NCBI GenBank assembly: GCA_043736395.1
Contig: JAYTCQ010000033.1
Span: 1-13,703 of the forward strand
Length of the DNA stretch: 13,703 nt
Direction of reading: 5' to 3'
From: JAFDVL01 sp043736395
GTDB taxonomy: Bacteria > Acidobacteriota > Blastocatellia > RBC074
Shown piece after piece: positions 7,535 to 13,703 of this stretch (within the stretch, counting starts at the first letter, position 1; every line of letters begins with the position of its first letter). The notes under the pieces are model-generated. The model ran no database searches and had not been told where the DNA came from. It was given only the letters and a program-made list of their open reading frames with translations. The position numbers were made by a program, and so were the translations under genes.

Positions 7535-7963
7535 TTACCCCCCGCCAAACCAACGCAGTCGAAGCGAGCGGTACATTTCATAGAAATAGTATTGATCATA
7601 CATCCAAACCAAACTGGAAAGCACTACAATCAAGATCAGCGTGATCAGAAACAGCGACAGCAAAAACTTGACGCGAAGATTTGTTTTCTTAGCGAGAAGT
7701 TTTTCTTCTTCCGCTTCAATGAAAATCGTAGAAGCCGAAATTTCACGGTTAATTTTCGGTGGCGCAAGCTGCGTACTCTTTTCAATTGTCGGCTCTGCGA
7801 TAGCTCCACTGCAACTCGTACATTCACTTTCCTTGATGGTTAAGCGCTTGCCGCAGACACCGCATTTTTGAATCAACGCAATCAGATTCCACAGCGGCAG
7901 CCGACAGAATTTGCAGAGCAAAACTTCTTCGGCGTGGAACGAATTACAATTGAGGCAATGCAT
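7535..7963 (-). CDS. Small membrane-anchored double zinc-ribbon protein
   Basis: 142-aa protein with four Cys pairs at the N-terminus: C3-x2-C6, C17-x2-C20, C34-x2-C37 and C48-x2-C51. These are consistent with two zinc ribbons. A charged, low-complexity linker follows to about residue 99. One transmembrane helix lies at about 100-121 (FLLSLFLITLILIVVLSSLVWMY), and a short basic/aromatic tail ends in GGG. The zinc ribbons would face the cytoplasm. The ATG at 7963 has AGGA upstream at a good distance. An in-frame TTG at 8002 would add 13 residues but lacks a ribosome site, so it was not used. It is the first gene of a two-gene unit with the exported polysaccharide deacetylase, which suggests an envelope-related role. 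No function is established for it. Confidence 0.8.
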   Translation of the reverse strand: MHCLNCNSFHAEEVLLCKFCRLPLWNLIALIQKCGVCGKRLTIKESECTSCSGAIAEPTIEKSTQLAPPKINREISASTIFIEAEEEKLLAKKTNLRVKFLLSLFLITLILIVVLSSLVWMYDQYYFYEMYRSLRLRWFGGG

Positions 7964-8055
7964 ACAACTATTCCTATCAAATGACGCGAAGACAGACTTC
8001 AACGCATGATGAGTAATAGTTGTATTGAGAATCCGATTCCAAATATATGTGGCGC

Positions 8056-8403
8056 TTATTCCAAGTCCACGATTATTAAACTGCTCTGCTCATTAATAGT
8101 AATCCAATCGTCATCTTCCCGATTCGGAATACATTCTCTTATATCCAAATTTCTTGAATAGCGGCTCAGGGATTTTTTGCCAAATCTCAGAATCATTTCG
8201 TATTTAGCTTGTCCATCAATTCCGAAGTGGGCTGTCAGGCTCAGCTTGCGTTTATCGTTTATAGACTTTGGTGAATATTCACTTTGATCATTCGGCAATA
8301 AAATACCATCACACCAGAAGTGTCTTTTTTGGTCATTGGTGGAATTCCAAAGGGCCTTTGATATTTCATATTCAAGATAATCACAAAAATCTTGATCTAA
8401 CAT
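8056..8403 (-). CDS. Conserved hypothetical protein (115 aa)
   Basis: I do not recognise a named family. The protein is soluble and mixed alpha/beta, with no signal peptide or membrane segment. Visible features are an aromatic/Cys motif FWCDGILLP near residues 29-37, a middle block LTAHFGIDGQAKYEMILRFGKKSLSRYSR that looks like two beta strands and a helix, and an acidic end DDDWITINEQSSLIIVDLE. The arrangement resembles small proteins often found beside polymorphic toxins as immunity proteins, but no toxin is present here, so this stays a guess. It starts 35 nt after the zwf stop codon on the same strand, so it may be read as the distal gene of the zwf transcript. No clear ribosome site precedes the ATG. 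Confidence 0.75.
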   Translation of the reverse strand: MLDQDFCDYLEYEISKALWNSTNDQKRHFWCDGILLPNDQSEYSPKSINDKRKLSLTAHFGIDGQAKYEMILRFGKKSLSRYSRNLDIRECIPNREDDDWITINEQSSLIIVDLE

Positions 8404-8438
8404 TTGTTTTTAGTTCGCTCTAAAATTTCGCCATTTAA

Positions 8439-9974
8439 TTAATGATTTCGCCACTCGCGGTCATCCTGCATGATCAACCGATCCAACCGCGATGAACCCC
8501 ATTGTCCGGCATCGTAAAAATGTAAATCTTTTTTGCTGTGGCTCCAGGCTTGCAACAATGGCATCACGATTTCCCAACCGCGTTCCGTCATATCGCGGCG
8601 GGCGTACAGCGTTGAATCGCCTAAAATACAATCCAGCAATAATCGTTCGTAGGCTTCCGGCGAAGCTTTTCCAAACGACGAGCCGTAATGAAAATCCATA
8701 TTCACCCATTGAATCCGCGTCAGCTGTCCGGGAATTTTCGCGCCGAACCGCAGCGTAATCCCTTCGTCGGGTTGAATACGAATGACAATAATATTCGGCT
8801 CCAACGGGTTTTCTCCGCCGAGGTCTCCGAACAATAAATGTGGAGCCTGCTTGAACGTAATCACGATTTCAGTCACGCGTTTTGGCATCCGTTTTGCCGA
8901 ACGCAAATAGAACGGAACTCCCGCCCAACGCCAATTATCGAAATACAATTTCATTGCAGCGTAGGTTTCAGTATTTGATTCGGGATTCACGCCCGGCTCA
9001 CTGCGATAGCCAACTACTTTCTCGCCATTGATAATTCCAGGGCCGTATTGTCCACGTACCGCGAACTCGTGCAAACGATCAATCGGGAATGGTCGCACCG
9101 CTTGCATAGCTTTAATTTTTTCATCGCGAACCGCATTCGCGGCGAGGCTGGCGGGAGGTTCCATCGCGACTAACGAGAGAACTTGAAACACATGATTTTG
9201 GAGCATATCGCGCAGCACGCCAGCCGTTTCGTAGTACGCTCCACGACCTTCAACGCCCAATGTTTCCGCGCTAGTGATCTGCACGTGATCAATGTATTGG
9301 CGATTCCAGATCGGTTCAAAAATTCCATTTGCAAAACGAAAGACCAATAAATTTTGAACCGTTTCTTTACCGAGATAATGATCAATGCGGTAGACCTGAT
9401 CTTCGTCGAATACAGCGGCAACTTCTTCGTTCAGCGAAATCGCGCTGGTGAGGTCTGTCCCGAATGGCTTCTCAATAATCACGCGCACAAACGGAGCCGA
9501 CTTCCCTGCTTCAGTTTCAGGACGCGCCATCCCCGCCGCGCCAAGCTGCTTGATCGCTTCGGAGTAATGTTCCGGCGCAGTCGAAAGATAGAATACGCGA
9601 TTGCCGAGCGTGCCGCGCTCCGCATCAATTTTCGTAAGAATGTTATCCAATTCCTGATAAGTATCAGGATTGCTTAAATCGCCCGGAACGTAGTATATGC
9701 CCTGTTCAAAGGCCTTCCATTTCTCTTCGTCAAGATTTTCCACACAAGCAAATTTAGTAATCGCTTCACGCATCCGCCCCCGAAAATCTTCGTGCGACAT
9801 CGCCGACCGCGAAATTCCTACGATGGCAAACTCTGAAGGAATCAATTTTTCCTGACTGAGCTTGAAAAGTGCTGGCACTAATTTACGCTTCGTCAAATCA
9901 CCGGAAGCGCCAAAAATGACGATGACGCAAGGCGGAGCCACACGCTCAGAATTCAATGGATCAAGATTTTGCAT
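8439..9974 (-). CDS. zwf: Glucose-6-phosphate 1-dehydrogenase
   Basis: 511-aa full-length enzyme, close to the usual 480-510 aa. It oxidises glucose 6-phosphate to 6-phosphogluconolactone with NADP+ (or NAD+), opening the oxidative pentose phosphate and Entner-Doudoroff routes in the cytoplasm. The nucleotide-binding loop GASGDLTKRKL is at residues 22-32 and EKPFG at 168-172. The substrate and active-site signature RIDHYLGKE is at 196-204, and it includes the catalytic His-Asp region. The C-terminal dimerisation domain follows, with the expected PNIIVIRIQPDEGI and YERLLLDCILGD stretches. The ATG at 9974 fits the family N-terminus, although no strong Shine-Dalgarno is seen. The usual partners pgl and gnd are not in the window. 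A palindrome and possible promoter lie just upstream, in the divergent region. Downstream is a hypothetical gene 35 nt away. Confidence 0.97.
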   Translation of the reverse strand: MQNLDPLNSERVAPPCVIVIFGASGDLTKRKLVPALFKLSQEKLIPSEFAIVGISRSAMSHEDFRGRMREAITKFACVENLDEEKWKAFEQGIYYVPGDLSNPDTYQELDNILTKIDAERGTLGNRVFYLSTAPEHYSEAIKQLGAAGMARPETEAGKSAPFVRVIIEKPFGTDLTSAISLNEEVAAVFDEDQVYRIDHYLGKETVQNLLVFRFANGIFEPIWNRQYIDHVQITSAETLGVEGRGAYYETAGVLRDMLQNHVFQVLSLVAMEPPASLAANAVRDEKIKAMQAVRPFPIDRLHEFAVRGQYGPGIINGEKVVGYRSEPGVNPESNTETYAAMKLYFDNWRWAGVPFYLRSAKRMPKRVTEIVITFKQAPHLLFGDLGGENPLEPNIIVIRIQPDEGITLRFGAKIPGQLTRIQWVNMDFHYGSSFGKASPEAYERLLLDCILGDSTLYARRDMTERGWEIVMPLLQAWSHSKKDLHFYDAGQWGSSRLDRLIMQDDREWRNH

Positions 9975-10004
9975 GGCGTTAGCATTGCCTGAGTACTGAG
10001 AAAA

Positions 10005-10034
10005 ATCAAATCAATAGACGAGAAAATTTCTCAA
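10005..10034 (-). promoter_or_regulatory. Possible zwf promoter overlapping a 13-nt palindrome
   Basis: On the minus strand TTGAGA (10034-10029) and TTTGAT (10010-10005) are 18 nt apart. They match 5/6 and 4/6 of the sigma70-type hexamers and lie about 30 nt before the zwf ATG. The palindrome GAGAAAATTTCTC (10020-10032) overlaps the -35 hexamer, so it could be an operator. This is pattern matching only. Confidence 0.3.
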
Positions 10035-10056
10035 AAGTTTAAGCATGCTTTTATTA

Positions 10057-10084
10057 TTGCAGGTATGGATACAAGTGGTACAAT
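10057..10084 (+). promoter_or_regulatory. Possible plus-strand promoter in the divergent gap
   Basis: TTGCAG (10057-10062), a 16-nt spacer and TACAAT (10079-10084) could form a sigma70-type promoter. The -10 matches 5/6 and the -35 matches 3/6. It would drive the secreted-protein gene at 10294 with a long leader. The leader holds a hairpin of AAAAGTTGT (10195-10203) with ACGACTTTT (10212-10220). Apart from these and the candidate zwf promoter, the 9975-10293 gap shows nothing I can name. Confidence 0.3.
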
Positions 10085-10293
10085 CGCGTCGTGTTATGTA
10101 ACAGTCAAATAACATTCTGAGCCTGTCGCCATACCAGAATAGATTCACTGATTTGCGAAGTAGTTACGATGCTACAGGTCAGATTTTGAAGTCGAAAAGT
10201 TGTGAAGTTTTACGACTTTTGGTTTTAGAATTCATGTTAGGCGATTTTAAATTTTCACCATTGCCATCCAAAGAAAAAATAGGAAAAAATACA

Positions 10294-10677
10294 ATGAAAT
10301 ATTTTACTCTGATGTTCTTAATTGCAATAAGCTGGGCAATTCCTGCAAAAGCGCAAGGGAATCAACAGCAACTAAAAGTATTCATACAAGGAGACTCAAG
10401 CCGATTGCCTGATTTCATCGAAAGTTTGAAGAGAGAATTCAGCGAGCAAGGGATGAAACTTACTCTCGTAGAAAAGGGAGATACCTACGACTACAATATC
10501 ATCATTGCGCAAGAAACATCGTTAGGCGGGGCGGCTGCGGCAGTAATTGCTTTGGATAAAAACTGCAACTTTGTTGCATCTGTTGTCCGATCCGGTCGAA
10601 TGAGTGGAAAAGGATCGCTTAATGCGTCGTCTAAAGAGTTAGCTAAAAAAATAGCCATACTGAAAGGGATCAAATGA
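10294..10677 (+). CDS. Small secreted protein of unknown function
   Basis: 127 aa. Residues 1-20 are a signal peptide with a cleavage site after AKA (MKYFTLMFLIAISWAIPAKA|QG). The mature part of about 107 residues begins with a strand KVFIQGDS. It has a helix LPDFIESLKREF, a YDYNIIIAQE strand, an Ala-rich segment GGAAAAVIALD, and a C-terminal SKELAKKIAIL helix. It resembles small exported alpha/beta proteins seen repeatedly in Acidobacteriota, for which I know no function. The frame is open back to a TTG at 10153, but only the ATG at 10294 gives a signal peptide, and AGGA lies 9 nt before it. It is the first plus-strand gene after the divergent region. The next gene begins 58 nt downstream with its own strong ribosome site. 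Confidence 0.82.
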   Translation: MKYFTLMFLIAISWAIPAKAQGNQQQLKVFIQGDSSRLPDFIESLKREFSEQGMKLTLVEKGDTYDYNIIIAQETSLGGAAAAVIALDKNCNFVASVVRSGRMSGKGSLNASSKELAKKIAILKGIK

Positions 10678-10735
10678 TCTTATACTTCCATACATAAACT
10701 GATCGACGTTCAACTTAATTACTGAGAGGATAAAT

Positions 10736-11092
10736 ATGGAAATATCATGTAACGACGCCCTTACTTTATTCAAAAAATGGAATTCTGATTCAACTGAGAT
10801 ACGAGGTATTCTTGAAGGAGTCAAACTCAACCCTTTACTGAAATTTTGCGGCGTCATCGTTATCGTTGACGAAAAAGGAATCAAGATCAATAACGATTCA
10901 CCCATTGAATTGTATCTTAATTTCGATAATGCAAAATTCGAGCGAGAAGAACCTCAAGACGCCCCCTTAAATTTACGCGATTGGGCAGATTTGAACTTTA
11001 GCGGGCTTGTTATTATTTCATCACAGTTCTGGCGTTGTTCCTTGTTTATACCAAATTTTCCGTCTTTCTTGACAGTTAACAAGGAATCGTAA
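10736..11092 (+). CDS. Hypothetical protein (118 aa)
   Basis: I do not recognise this family. It is a soluble protein with no signal peptide. The N-terminus looks helical (SCNDALTLFKKWNSD). A central beta-rich block follows, with hydrophobic strands KFCGVIVIVDEKGIKI and IELYLNFDNAKFE. A proline/acidic linker (EREEPQDAPLN) comes next, and the aromatic tail contains GLVIISSQFW. The start is well supported: GAGAGGA lies five nt before the ATG. The gene ends 26 nt before an attC-like site, which is the normal position of a recombination site behind a cassette gene. That is suggestive, but not proof that this is a mobile cassette. Confidence 0.72.
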   Translation: MEISCNDALTLFKKWNSDSTEIRGILEGVKLNPLLKFCGVIVIVDEKGIKINNDSPIELYLNFDNAKFEREEPQDAPLNLRDWADLNFSGLVIISSQFWRCSLFIPNFPSFLTVNKES

Positions 11093-11118
11093 AACTTTGT
11101 GTTGATCATGAAAAGATC

Positions 11119-11206
11119 ACCTAACACCTGTTCCACAGTAGTCGCGTTACGGTGCGACAGTTTTCAATCAGTGTTACAACGGAGCACGATGAACGCTTTG
11201 TTGGGC
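11119..11206 (+). other. attC-like (integron cassette recombination) site, tentative
   Basis: ACCTAAC (11119-11125) fits the R'' core RYYYAAC and GTTGGGC (11200-11206) fits the R' core GTTRRRY. The two cores pair over six positions with one wobble. Inside, GTTC (11130-11133) pairs with GAAC (11191-11194), leaving spacers of 4 and 5 nt as in attC folds. The middle carries a GTCGC/GCGAC hairpin. The 3' end ATGAACGCTTTGTTGGGC is very like the ends of known attC sites. The length of 88 nt is within the normal range. No integrase or second clear site is in the window, so it could be a degenerate or chance match. Confidence 0.4.
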
Positions 11207-11875
11207 GGTGACCATAAGTACCCTATGTCAATTCCTCTAAAGTCAAAAACCTATATTAAGGAAATGTACAGGTTTCTACCCTCTTCAGAATTGAATACTA
11301 GGGTAGCTCGTCTTGCTGTACTCTACGAAGACCTGAGAATTGAAATGTTCGCAATTGCAGAACCTTCTATCCCTATTTTGGATTACACTGACGAAAAATA
11401 CAGACGTCTCTATTTTGTTCGTCGCGCAATAGCAACATTAGTGGAATTTAGAGGTGCCCTCATGCGTATAAACCAGTGCCCTGAATTTTCGACAATCAAA
11501 TCACGCTTTACTCCCGTAGAACTGAGTCAATGGCAAAATTCACACAAATTTTTTGAGACCAATAAAGAGTTTTTTAAAAAGGTTCGTGACGATACCGGCG
11601 GCCACTTTCAAGAAAATGCCGCTAATTATTCTTTAGGTAATATTGTGCCAAGTTATCCAGCAATGGTCGACTTAGTCAAAGAAGAGGAGGGCGCGGGCAT
11701 AAAACTTACTTTTGTTGGCGAACTCGTCGCAGTTGCAATTACAAAGCATAAGGAAAATCAATCAAGAGAAGAATATTTTGAATTGTTAATAGGCTTAATT
11801 CGGCAGGGTTTTGAAAATGCTCTAATACCCACTCATATTATTTTTAATCACTATTTACTTGAGAAATTTTCGTGA
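11189..11875 (+). CDS. Hypothetical mostly helical protein with an R-x5-H (HEPN-like) motif
   Basis: 228 aa from ATG 11189, which has GGAG four nt upstream. An ATG at 11225 would give 216 aa and would begin just after the attC-like site, so it may be the true start; the first residues MNALLG are encoded by the attC-like end. The protein looks almost entirely helical and has no signal peptide. Features are ELNTRVARLAVLYEDLRIEMFAI near the N-terminus, YFVRRAIATLVEFRGALMRI in the middle, then FFKKVRDDTGGHF. In the last, R133-DDTGG-H139 fits the R-x4-6-H motif of HEPN ribonucleases, with the usual polar residue after Arg. HEPN proteins act in toxin-antitoxin and phage-defence systems. Without a known family match this is only a hint. 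No partner nucleotidyltransferase is adjacent. Confidence 0.68.
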   Translation: MNALLGGDHKYPMSIPLKSKTYIKEMYRFLPSSELNTRVARLAVLYEDLRIEMFAIAEPSIPILDYTDEKYRRLYFVRRAIATLVEFRGALMRINQCPEFSTIKSRFTPVELSQWQNSHKFFETNKEFFKKVRDDTGGHFQENAANYSLGNIVPSYPAMVDLVKEEEGAGIKLTFVGELVAVAITKHKENQSREEYFELLIGLIRQGFENALIPTHIIFNHYLLEKFS

Positions 11876-11897
11876 GTGCAAAATTAAGTTATTTTCG

Positions 11898-11941
11898 CCT
11901 AATTATTCTATCTCAGCATTCTCGGAATATTTGCAATTAGG
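11898..11941. terminator. Hairpin just after the HEPN-like gene, possible terminator
   Basis: CCTAATT (11898-11904) pairs perfectly with AATTAGG (11935-11941), with an inner ATTC/GAAT pairing. It begins 22 nt after the stop codon at 11875. No T-run follows on the plus strand, so termination is uncertain. Confidence 0.3.
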
Positions 11942-11983
11942 GTGGCGCGTAAATAATAAATCGAAGCTGCCGTTTAAAAAATT

Positions 11984-12128
11984 AGCTCTGTTAGGAGCGG
12001 AATATTTATAGCTTTCCAGATAACCGAAACCCAAAGCTCCATCGGAGCGACAGCTGCCACATTTCGCTCCGATGGAGCTTGAGAATTATTACTAACAACT
12101 GCTATAAACATTCCGCTCCGCTGGAGCT
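11984..12128. repeat. Nested inverted-repeat element (REPIN/MITE-like)
   Basis: The outer arms are 11984-12012 (plus) and 12128-12101 (minus). They share the AGCTC start and GGAGCGGAAT(A/G)TTTATAGC. The inner arms AAGCTCCATCGGAGCGA (12034-12050) and its perfect 17-nt reverse complement (12064-12080) enclose a 13-nt loop. The inner arms and the right outer arm (as read on the minus strand) contain the small palindrome GCTCC-n2/3-GGAGC, so the element is four related units in mirror order. It occupies most of the 326-nt gap between the HEPN-like gene and the methyltransferase. The rest of that gap (12129-12202) shows nothing I can name. Confidence 0.85.
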
Positions 12129-12202
12129 GGGATCATCGTTCCATTTGATTCAGACCGCCCCGTCTACAACCAACAAAATTCAAAGTTAGAATCGGTACAT
12201 AC

Positions 12203-12997
12203 ATGATAAAAAATATTTTGCAGCGAGTCTTTGGGCAGCAGAAATCCTCCACCTCGAGCCAACCAAATAAGTTAGATTTTAAAGAATCTTATCCGGCGTT
12301 AGTAGATGCGCTTAAAAAGCAAGTCGGCAACGATCAGGCGATGCAGCGAGCGGTAGGCGGTGAATTTGAAGCGGTCGGACTAATGGAAGTGGAAACGCTC
12401 AAACATTTCGGACTTCAAGAGAATTCATACTTGCTTGATATTGGATGCGGTTCCGGCAGACTCGCGAAACCATTATCAGAATTTTCAAAGGGCAAATATT
12501 TAGGGATTGATATTGTCCCCGAATTGGTTGATCACGCTCGCCAAATTGTCGCACGTCCGGACTGGCGATTCGAAGTTGCCAAAGGGTTAAGCATCCCTGA
12601 AAAAGACGGAGTCGTTGACATAGCTTGCTTCTTTTCCGTCTTCACACATTTGCTACACGAGCAATCGTACGTTTATCTACAGGAAGCGAAACGAGTGCTA
12701 AAACCCGGAGGAAAGATCGTTTTTTCATTTCTGGATTTTACAATTCCCGATCACTGGCATGTTTTAGAGGCTAACCTGATAGATTTAGAACTGAATTCGC
12801 ATCCCCTAAATATGTTCATTAGCAAGGATGCTATTCGAGTTTGGGCGGAGCATCTCGGGCTTGAAGTTGTAGCGATTGAGGATGGCAATACAAATTACGT
12901 TCCACTATCGAAACCAATTGTTTATGAGAACGGCGCAGTCTTTGACAAGTTAGGAACTCTCGGGCAATCAGTCTGCGCCTTACGAAAAAGTATCTAG
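12203..12997 (+). CDS. Class I SAM-dependent methyltransferase
   Basis: 264-aa cytoplasmic Rossmann-fold methyltransferase of the Methyltransf_11/25 type. Motif I is LDIGCGSG at residues 78-85, which binds AdoMet. The acidic end of strand 2 is GIDIVP (101-106). Motif IV region is ACFFSVFTHLLHE (141-153), and the post-motif RVLKPGGKIVFSF is at 164-176. An N-terminal extension of about 60 residues is basic and Ser/Gln-rich at first, then helical. The C-terminal part WAEHLGLEVVAIEDG is the usual last unit of the fold. The substrate is unknown; this arrangement is common in methyltransferases acting on sugars, lipids or small metabolites. No clear ribosome site precedes the ATG at 12203. The DUF2164 gene follows 11 nt downstream, so the two are probably one transcript. 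Confidence 0.9.
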   Translation: MIKNILQRVFGQQKSSTSSQPNKLDFKESYPALVDALKKQVGNDQAMQRAVGGEFEAVGLMEVETLKHFGLQENSYLLDIGCGSGRLAKPLSEFSKGKYLGIDIVPELVDHARQIVARPDWRFEVAKGLSIPEKDGVVDIACFFSVFTHLLHEQSYVYLQEAKRVLKPGGKIVFSFLDFTIPDHWHVLEANLIDLELNSHPLNMFISKDAIRVWAEHLGLEVVAIEDGNTNYVPLSKPIVYENGAVFDKLGTLGQSVCALRKSI

Positions 12998-13008
12998 AAT
13001 TCAAATCT

Positions 13009-13287
13009 ATGGCAATTGAACTTTCCAAAGAATCGAAACAGGAAGCCATCGCTTCGCTGCAACGTTATTTCCAAGCAAACATGGAAGAAGAAATCGGGAA
13101 TATCACGGCGGGGGCGTTGCTGGAATTTATTATCGAAGAAATCGGGCCTGCGATCTACAACAAAGCCGTGGCCGATGCGCAGGAACGAATGCAATTGCGC
13201 GTGAGCGAGCTTGATACAGAAATTTTTGAAGATGAATTTTTGTATTGGCGAAAATCGGATCGGCTGAAGAGTGGACGCAAGGGTTAG
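13009..13287 (+). CDS. DUF2164 family protein
   Basis: 92-aa small soluble protein matching the DUF2164 pattern. It starts I-E-L-S-K-E-S-K (residues 3-10), then A-I-x-S-L-Q-R-Y-F (13-21) and EEEIGNITAGALLEFIIEEIGPAIYN, followed by VADAQERMQLRVSELD and a final acidic-aromatic FEDEFLYW. It is mostly helical. Family members are widespread in bacteria and have no established function. The ATG at 13009 begins the conserved IELSKE block, so the start is right. It is preceded at 11 nt by the methyltransferase stop and is likely co-transcribed with it. A long hairpin (13329-13415) follows 41 nt downstream. Confidence 0.88.
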   Translation: MAIELSKESKQEAIASLQRYFQANMEEEIGNITAGALLEFIIEEIGPAIYNKAVADAQERMQLRVSELDTEIFEDEFLYWRKSDRLKSGRKG

Positions 13288-13328
13288 TGAACCTACACTA
13301 TTCAATAGCTAAGCCAGAAGAAATAAAA

Positions 13329-13415
13329 ACGGAACAGACGGAAATAACGGAACTAACAGAAATACATTTATCGTCGAGTATTTTCCGTTTGTTTCGTTAT
13401 TTCCGTCTGTTCCGT
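13329..13415. repeat. Long hairpin with 9-nt tandem-repeat arms between convergent genes
   Basis: The left arm 13329-13365 is four copies of a 9-nt unit: ACGGAACAG, ACGGAAATA, ACGGAACTA, ACAGAAATA. The right arm 13378-13415 is the mirror set (for example TATTTCCGT, CTGTTCCGT). The outer 21 bp (13329-13349 with 13395-13415) pair perfectly; the inner part pairs imperfectly. On the minus strand the stem is followed by TTTTTATTTC, so it can work as an intrinsic terminator for the beta-helix gene. It may also block read-through from the DUF2164 gene. Confidence 0.85.
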
Positions 13416-13458
13416 CATCTTTTCTGTCTTATATTTAAAGTCGTATTGGTCACTTAAA

Positions 13459-13703
13459 TTACTTAGCCAAATACGTTCCCGCAAAACTCCCGTTAACCGT
13501 GTTTCCTTCGACCGTATTATTCCCGCGTGAAATCACGTTGCCGCCAATTCCGTTTTGTGAATTTCCCGTCACTGTAGAGTTCGATAACCGGATCAAAGCC
13601 CCGACAGTCCCAGCCGTCCGCACGCCGTTAGAACCATTGGTGGCCACACATCGTTCAATGTTCATCTCCGTCGTAAATCCCGCATCACCAAAGGCACGAT
13701 AGC
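13459..13703 (-). CDS. Right-handed beta-helix repeat protein, C-terminal fragment (cut by window edge)
   Basis: Only the last 80 residues and the stop codon are visible; the frame stays open to the window end and the gene continues beyond 13703. The sequence is made of short parallel beta-helix rungs rich in Asn, Gly, Thr and Val: IRLSNSTVTGNSQNGIGGNV, then ISRGNNTVEGNTVNGSFAGTY. Such proteins (NosD/pectate-lyase-like fold) are usually secreted and bind or cleave polysaccharide. The end GSFAGTYLAK looks like a simple capping strand, not a sorting domain. The gene converges on DUF2164 with the long hairpin between them. An internal ATG at 13665 is not the real start, because coding sequence continues upstream of it. 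Confidence 0.8.
   Translation of the reverse strand, partial: YRAFGDAGFTTEMNIERCVATNGSNGVRTAGTVGALIRLSNSTVTGNSQNGIGGNVISRGNNTVEGNTVNGSFAGTYLAK

Noticed and set aside
7217..7843. 208-codon plus-strand open frame
   Set aside because: It lies antisense to the deacetylase and zinc-ribbon genes, both of which have clear motifs and ribosome sites. Its translation is low-complexity, basic and phenylalanine-rich with no recognisable domain.
10236..10242. GTTAGGC as a second attC end
   Set aside because: No matching RYYYAAC core that pairs with it was found in the 140 nt upstream. A lone 7-nt match is expected by chance several times in this window.
13245..13457. 70-codon plus-strand open frame across the long hairpin
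   Set aside because: It overlaps the end of the DUF2164 gene and then only reads the 9-nt repeat units; there is no independent start signal.

Overview
The window reads as a piece of chromosome from a heterotrophic, Gram-negative-type soil or freshwater bacterium with moderate GC. The mix of proteins points to Acidobacteriota, most likely class Blastocatellia. This includes a YVTN-propeller/phosphoesterase fusion, a small secreted Ala-rich family, DUF2164, and a right-handed beta-helix protein. Intergenic gaps packed with palindromic dispersed repeats fit the same group. The taxonomic call is inference; no rRNA or tRNA gene is present to anchor it.

Layout: from 135 to 9974 every gene is on the minus strand. 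In transcription order (right to left) these are: glucose-6-phosphate dehydrogenase (zwf) and a 115-aa conserved hypothetical; a small membrane zinc-ribbon protein and a secreted NodB-type polysaccharide deacetylase (18-nt gap); a stand-alone MetE-core methionine synthase; a secreted beta-propeller/phosphoesterase and a PIG-L deacetylase (4-nt gap); and a short-chain dehydrogenase. A divergent intergenic region (9975-10293) leads into a plus-strand block. That block holds a small secreted protein, two hypothetical proteins bracketing an attC-like site, a SAM methyltransferase and a DUF2164 protein. The right edge cuts a minus-strand beta-helix protein, of which only the C-terminus is seen.

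The genes do not form one pathway. They look like ordinary metabolic and envelope genes (pentose phosphate entry, methionine synthesis, glycan de-N-acetylation, secreted phosphoesterase) plus a short accessory stretch at 10294-11875. The best novelty candidates in that stretch are an attC-like recombination site and a helical protein with an R-x5-H (HEPN-like) motif.

The most striking non-coding feature is that six intergenic gaps each hold a palindromic or inverted-repeat element, and no two share a sequence family. One of them (5845-5993) has two mirror-image copies of a hairpin whose differences are compensatory. Two others (1007-1074, 13329-13415) have arms that are themselves short-period tandem repeats (7 nt and 9 nt). 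No CRISPR array, insertion sequence, tRNA or rRNA was seen.
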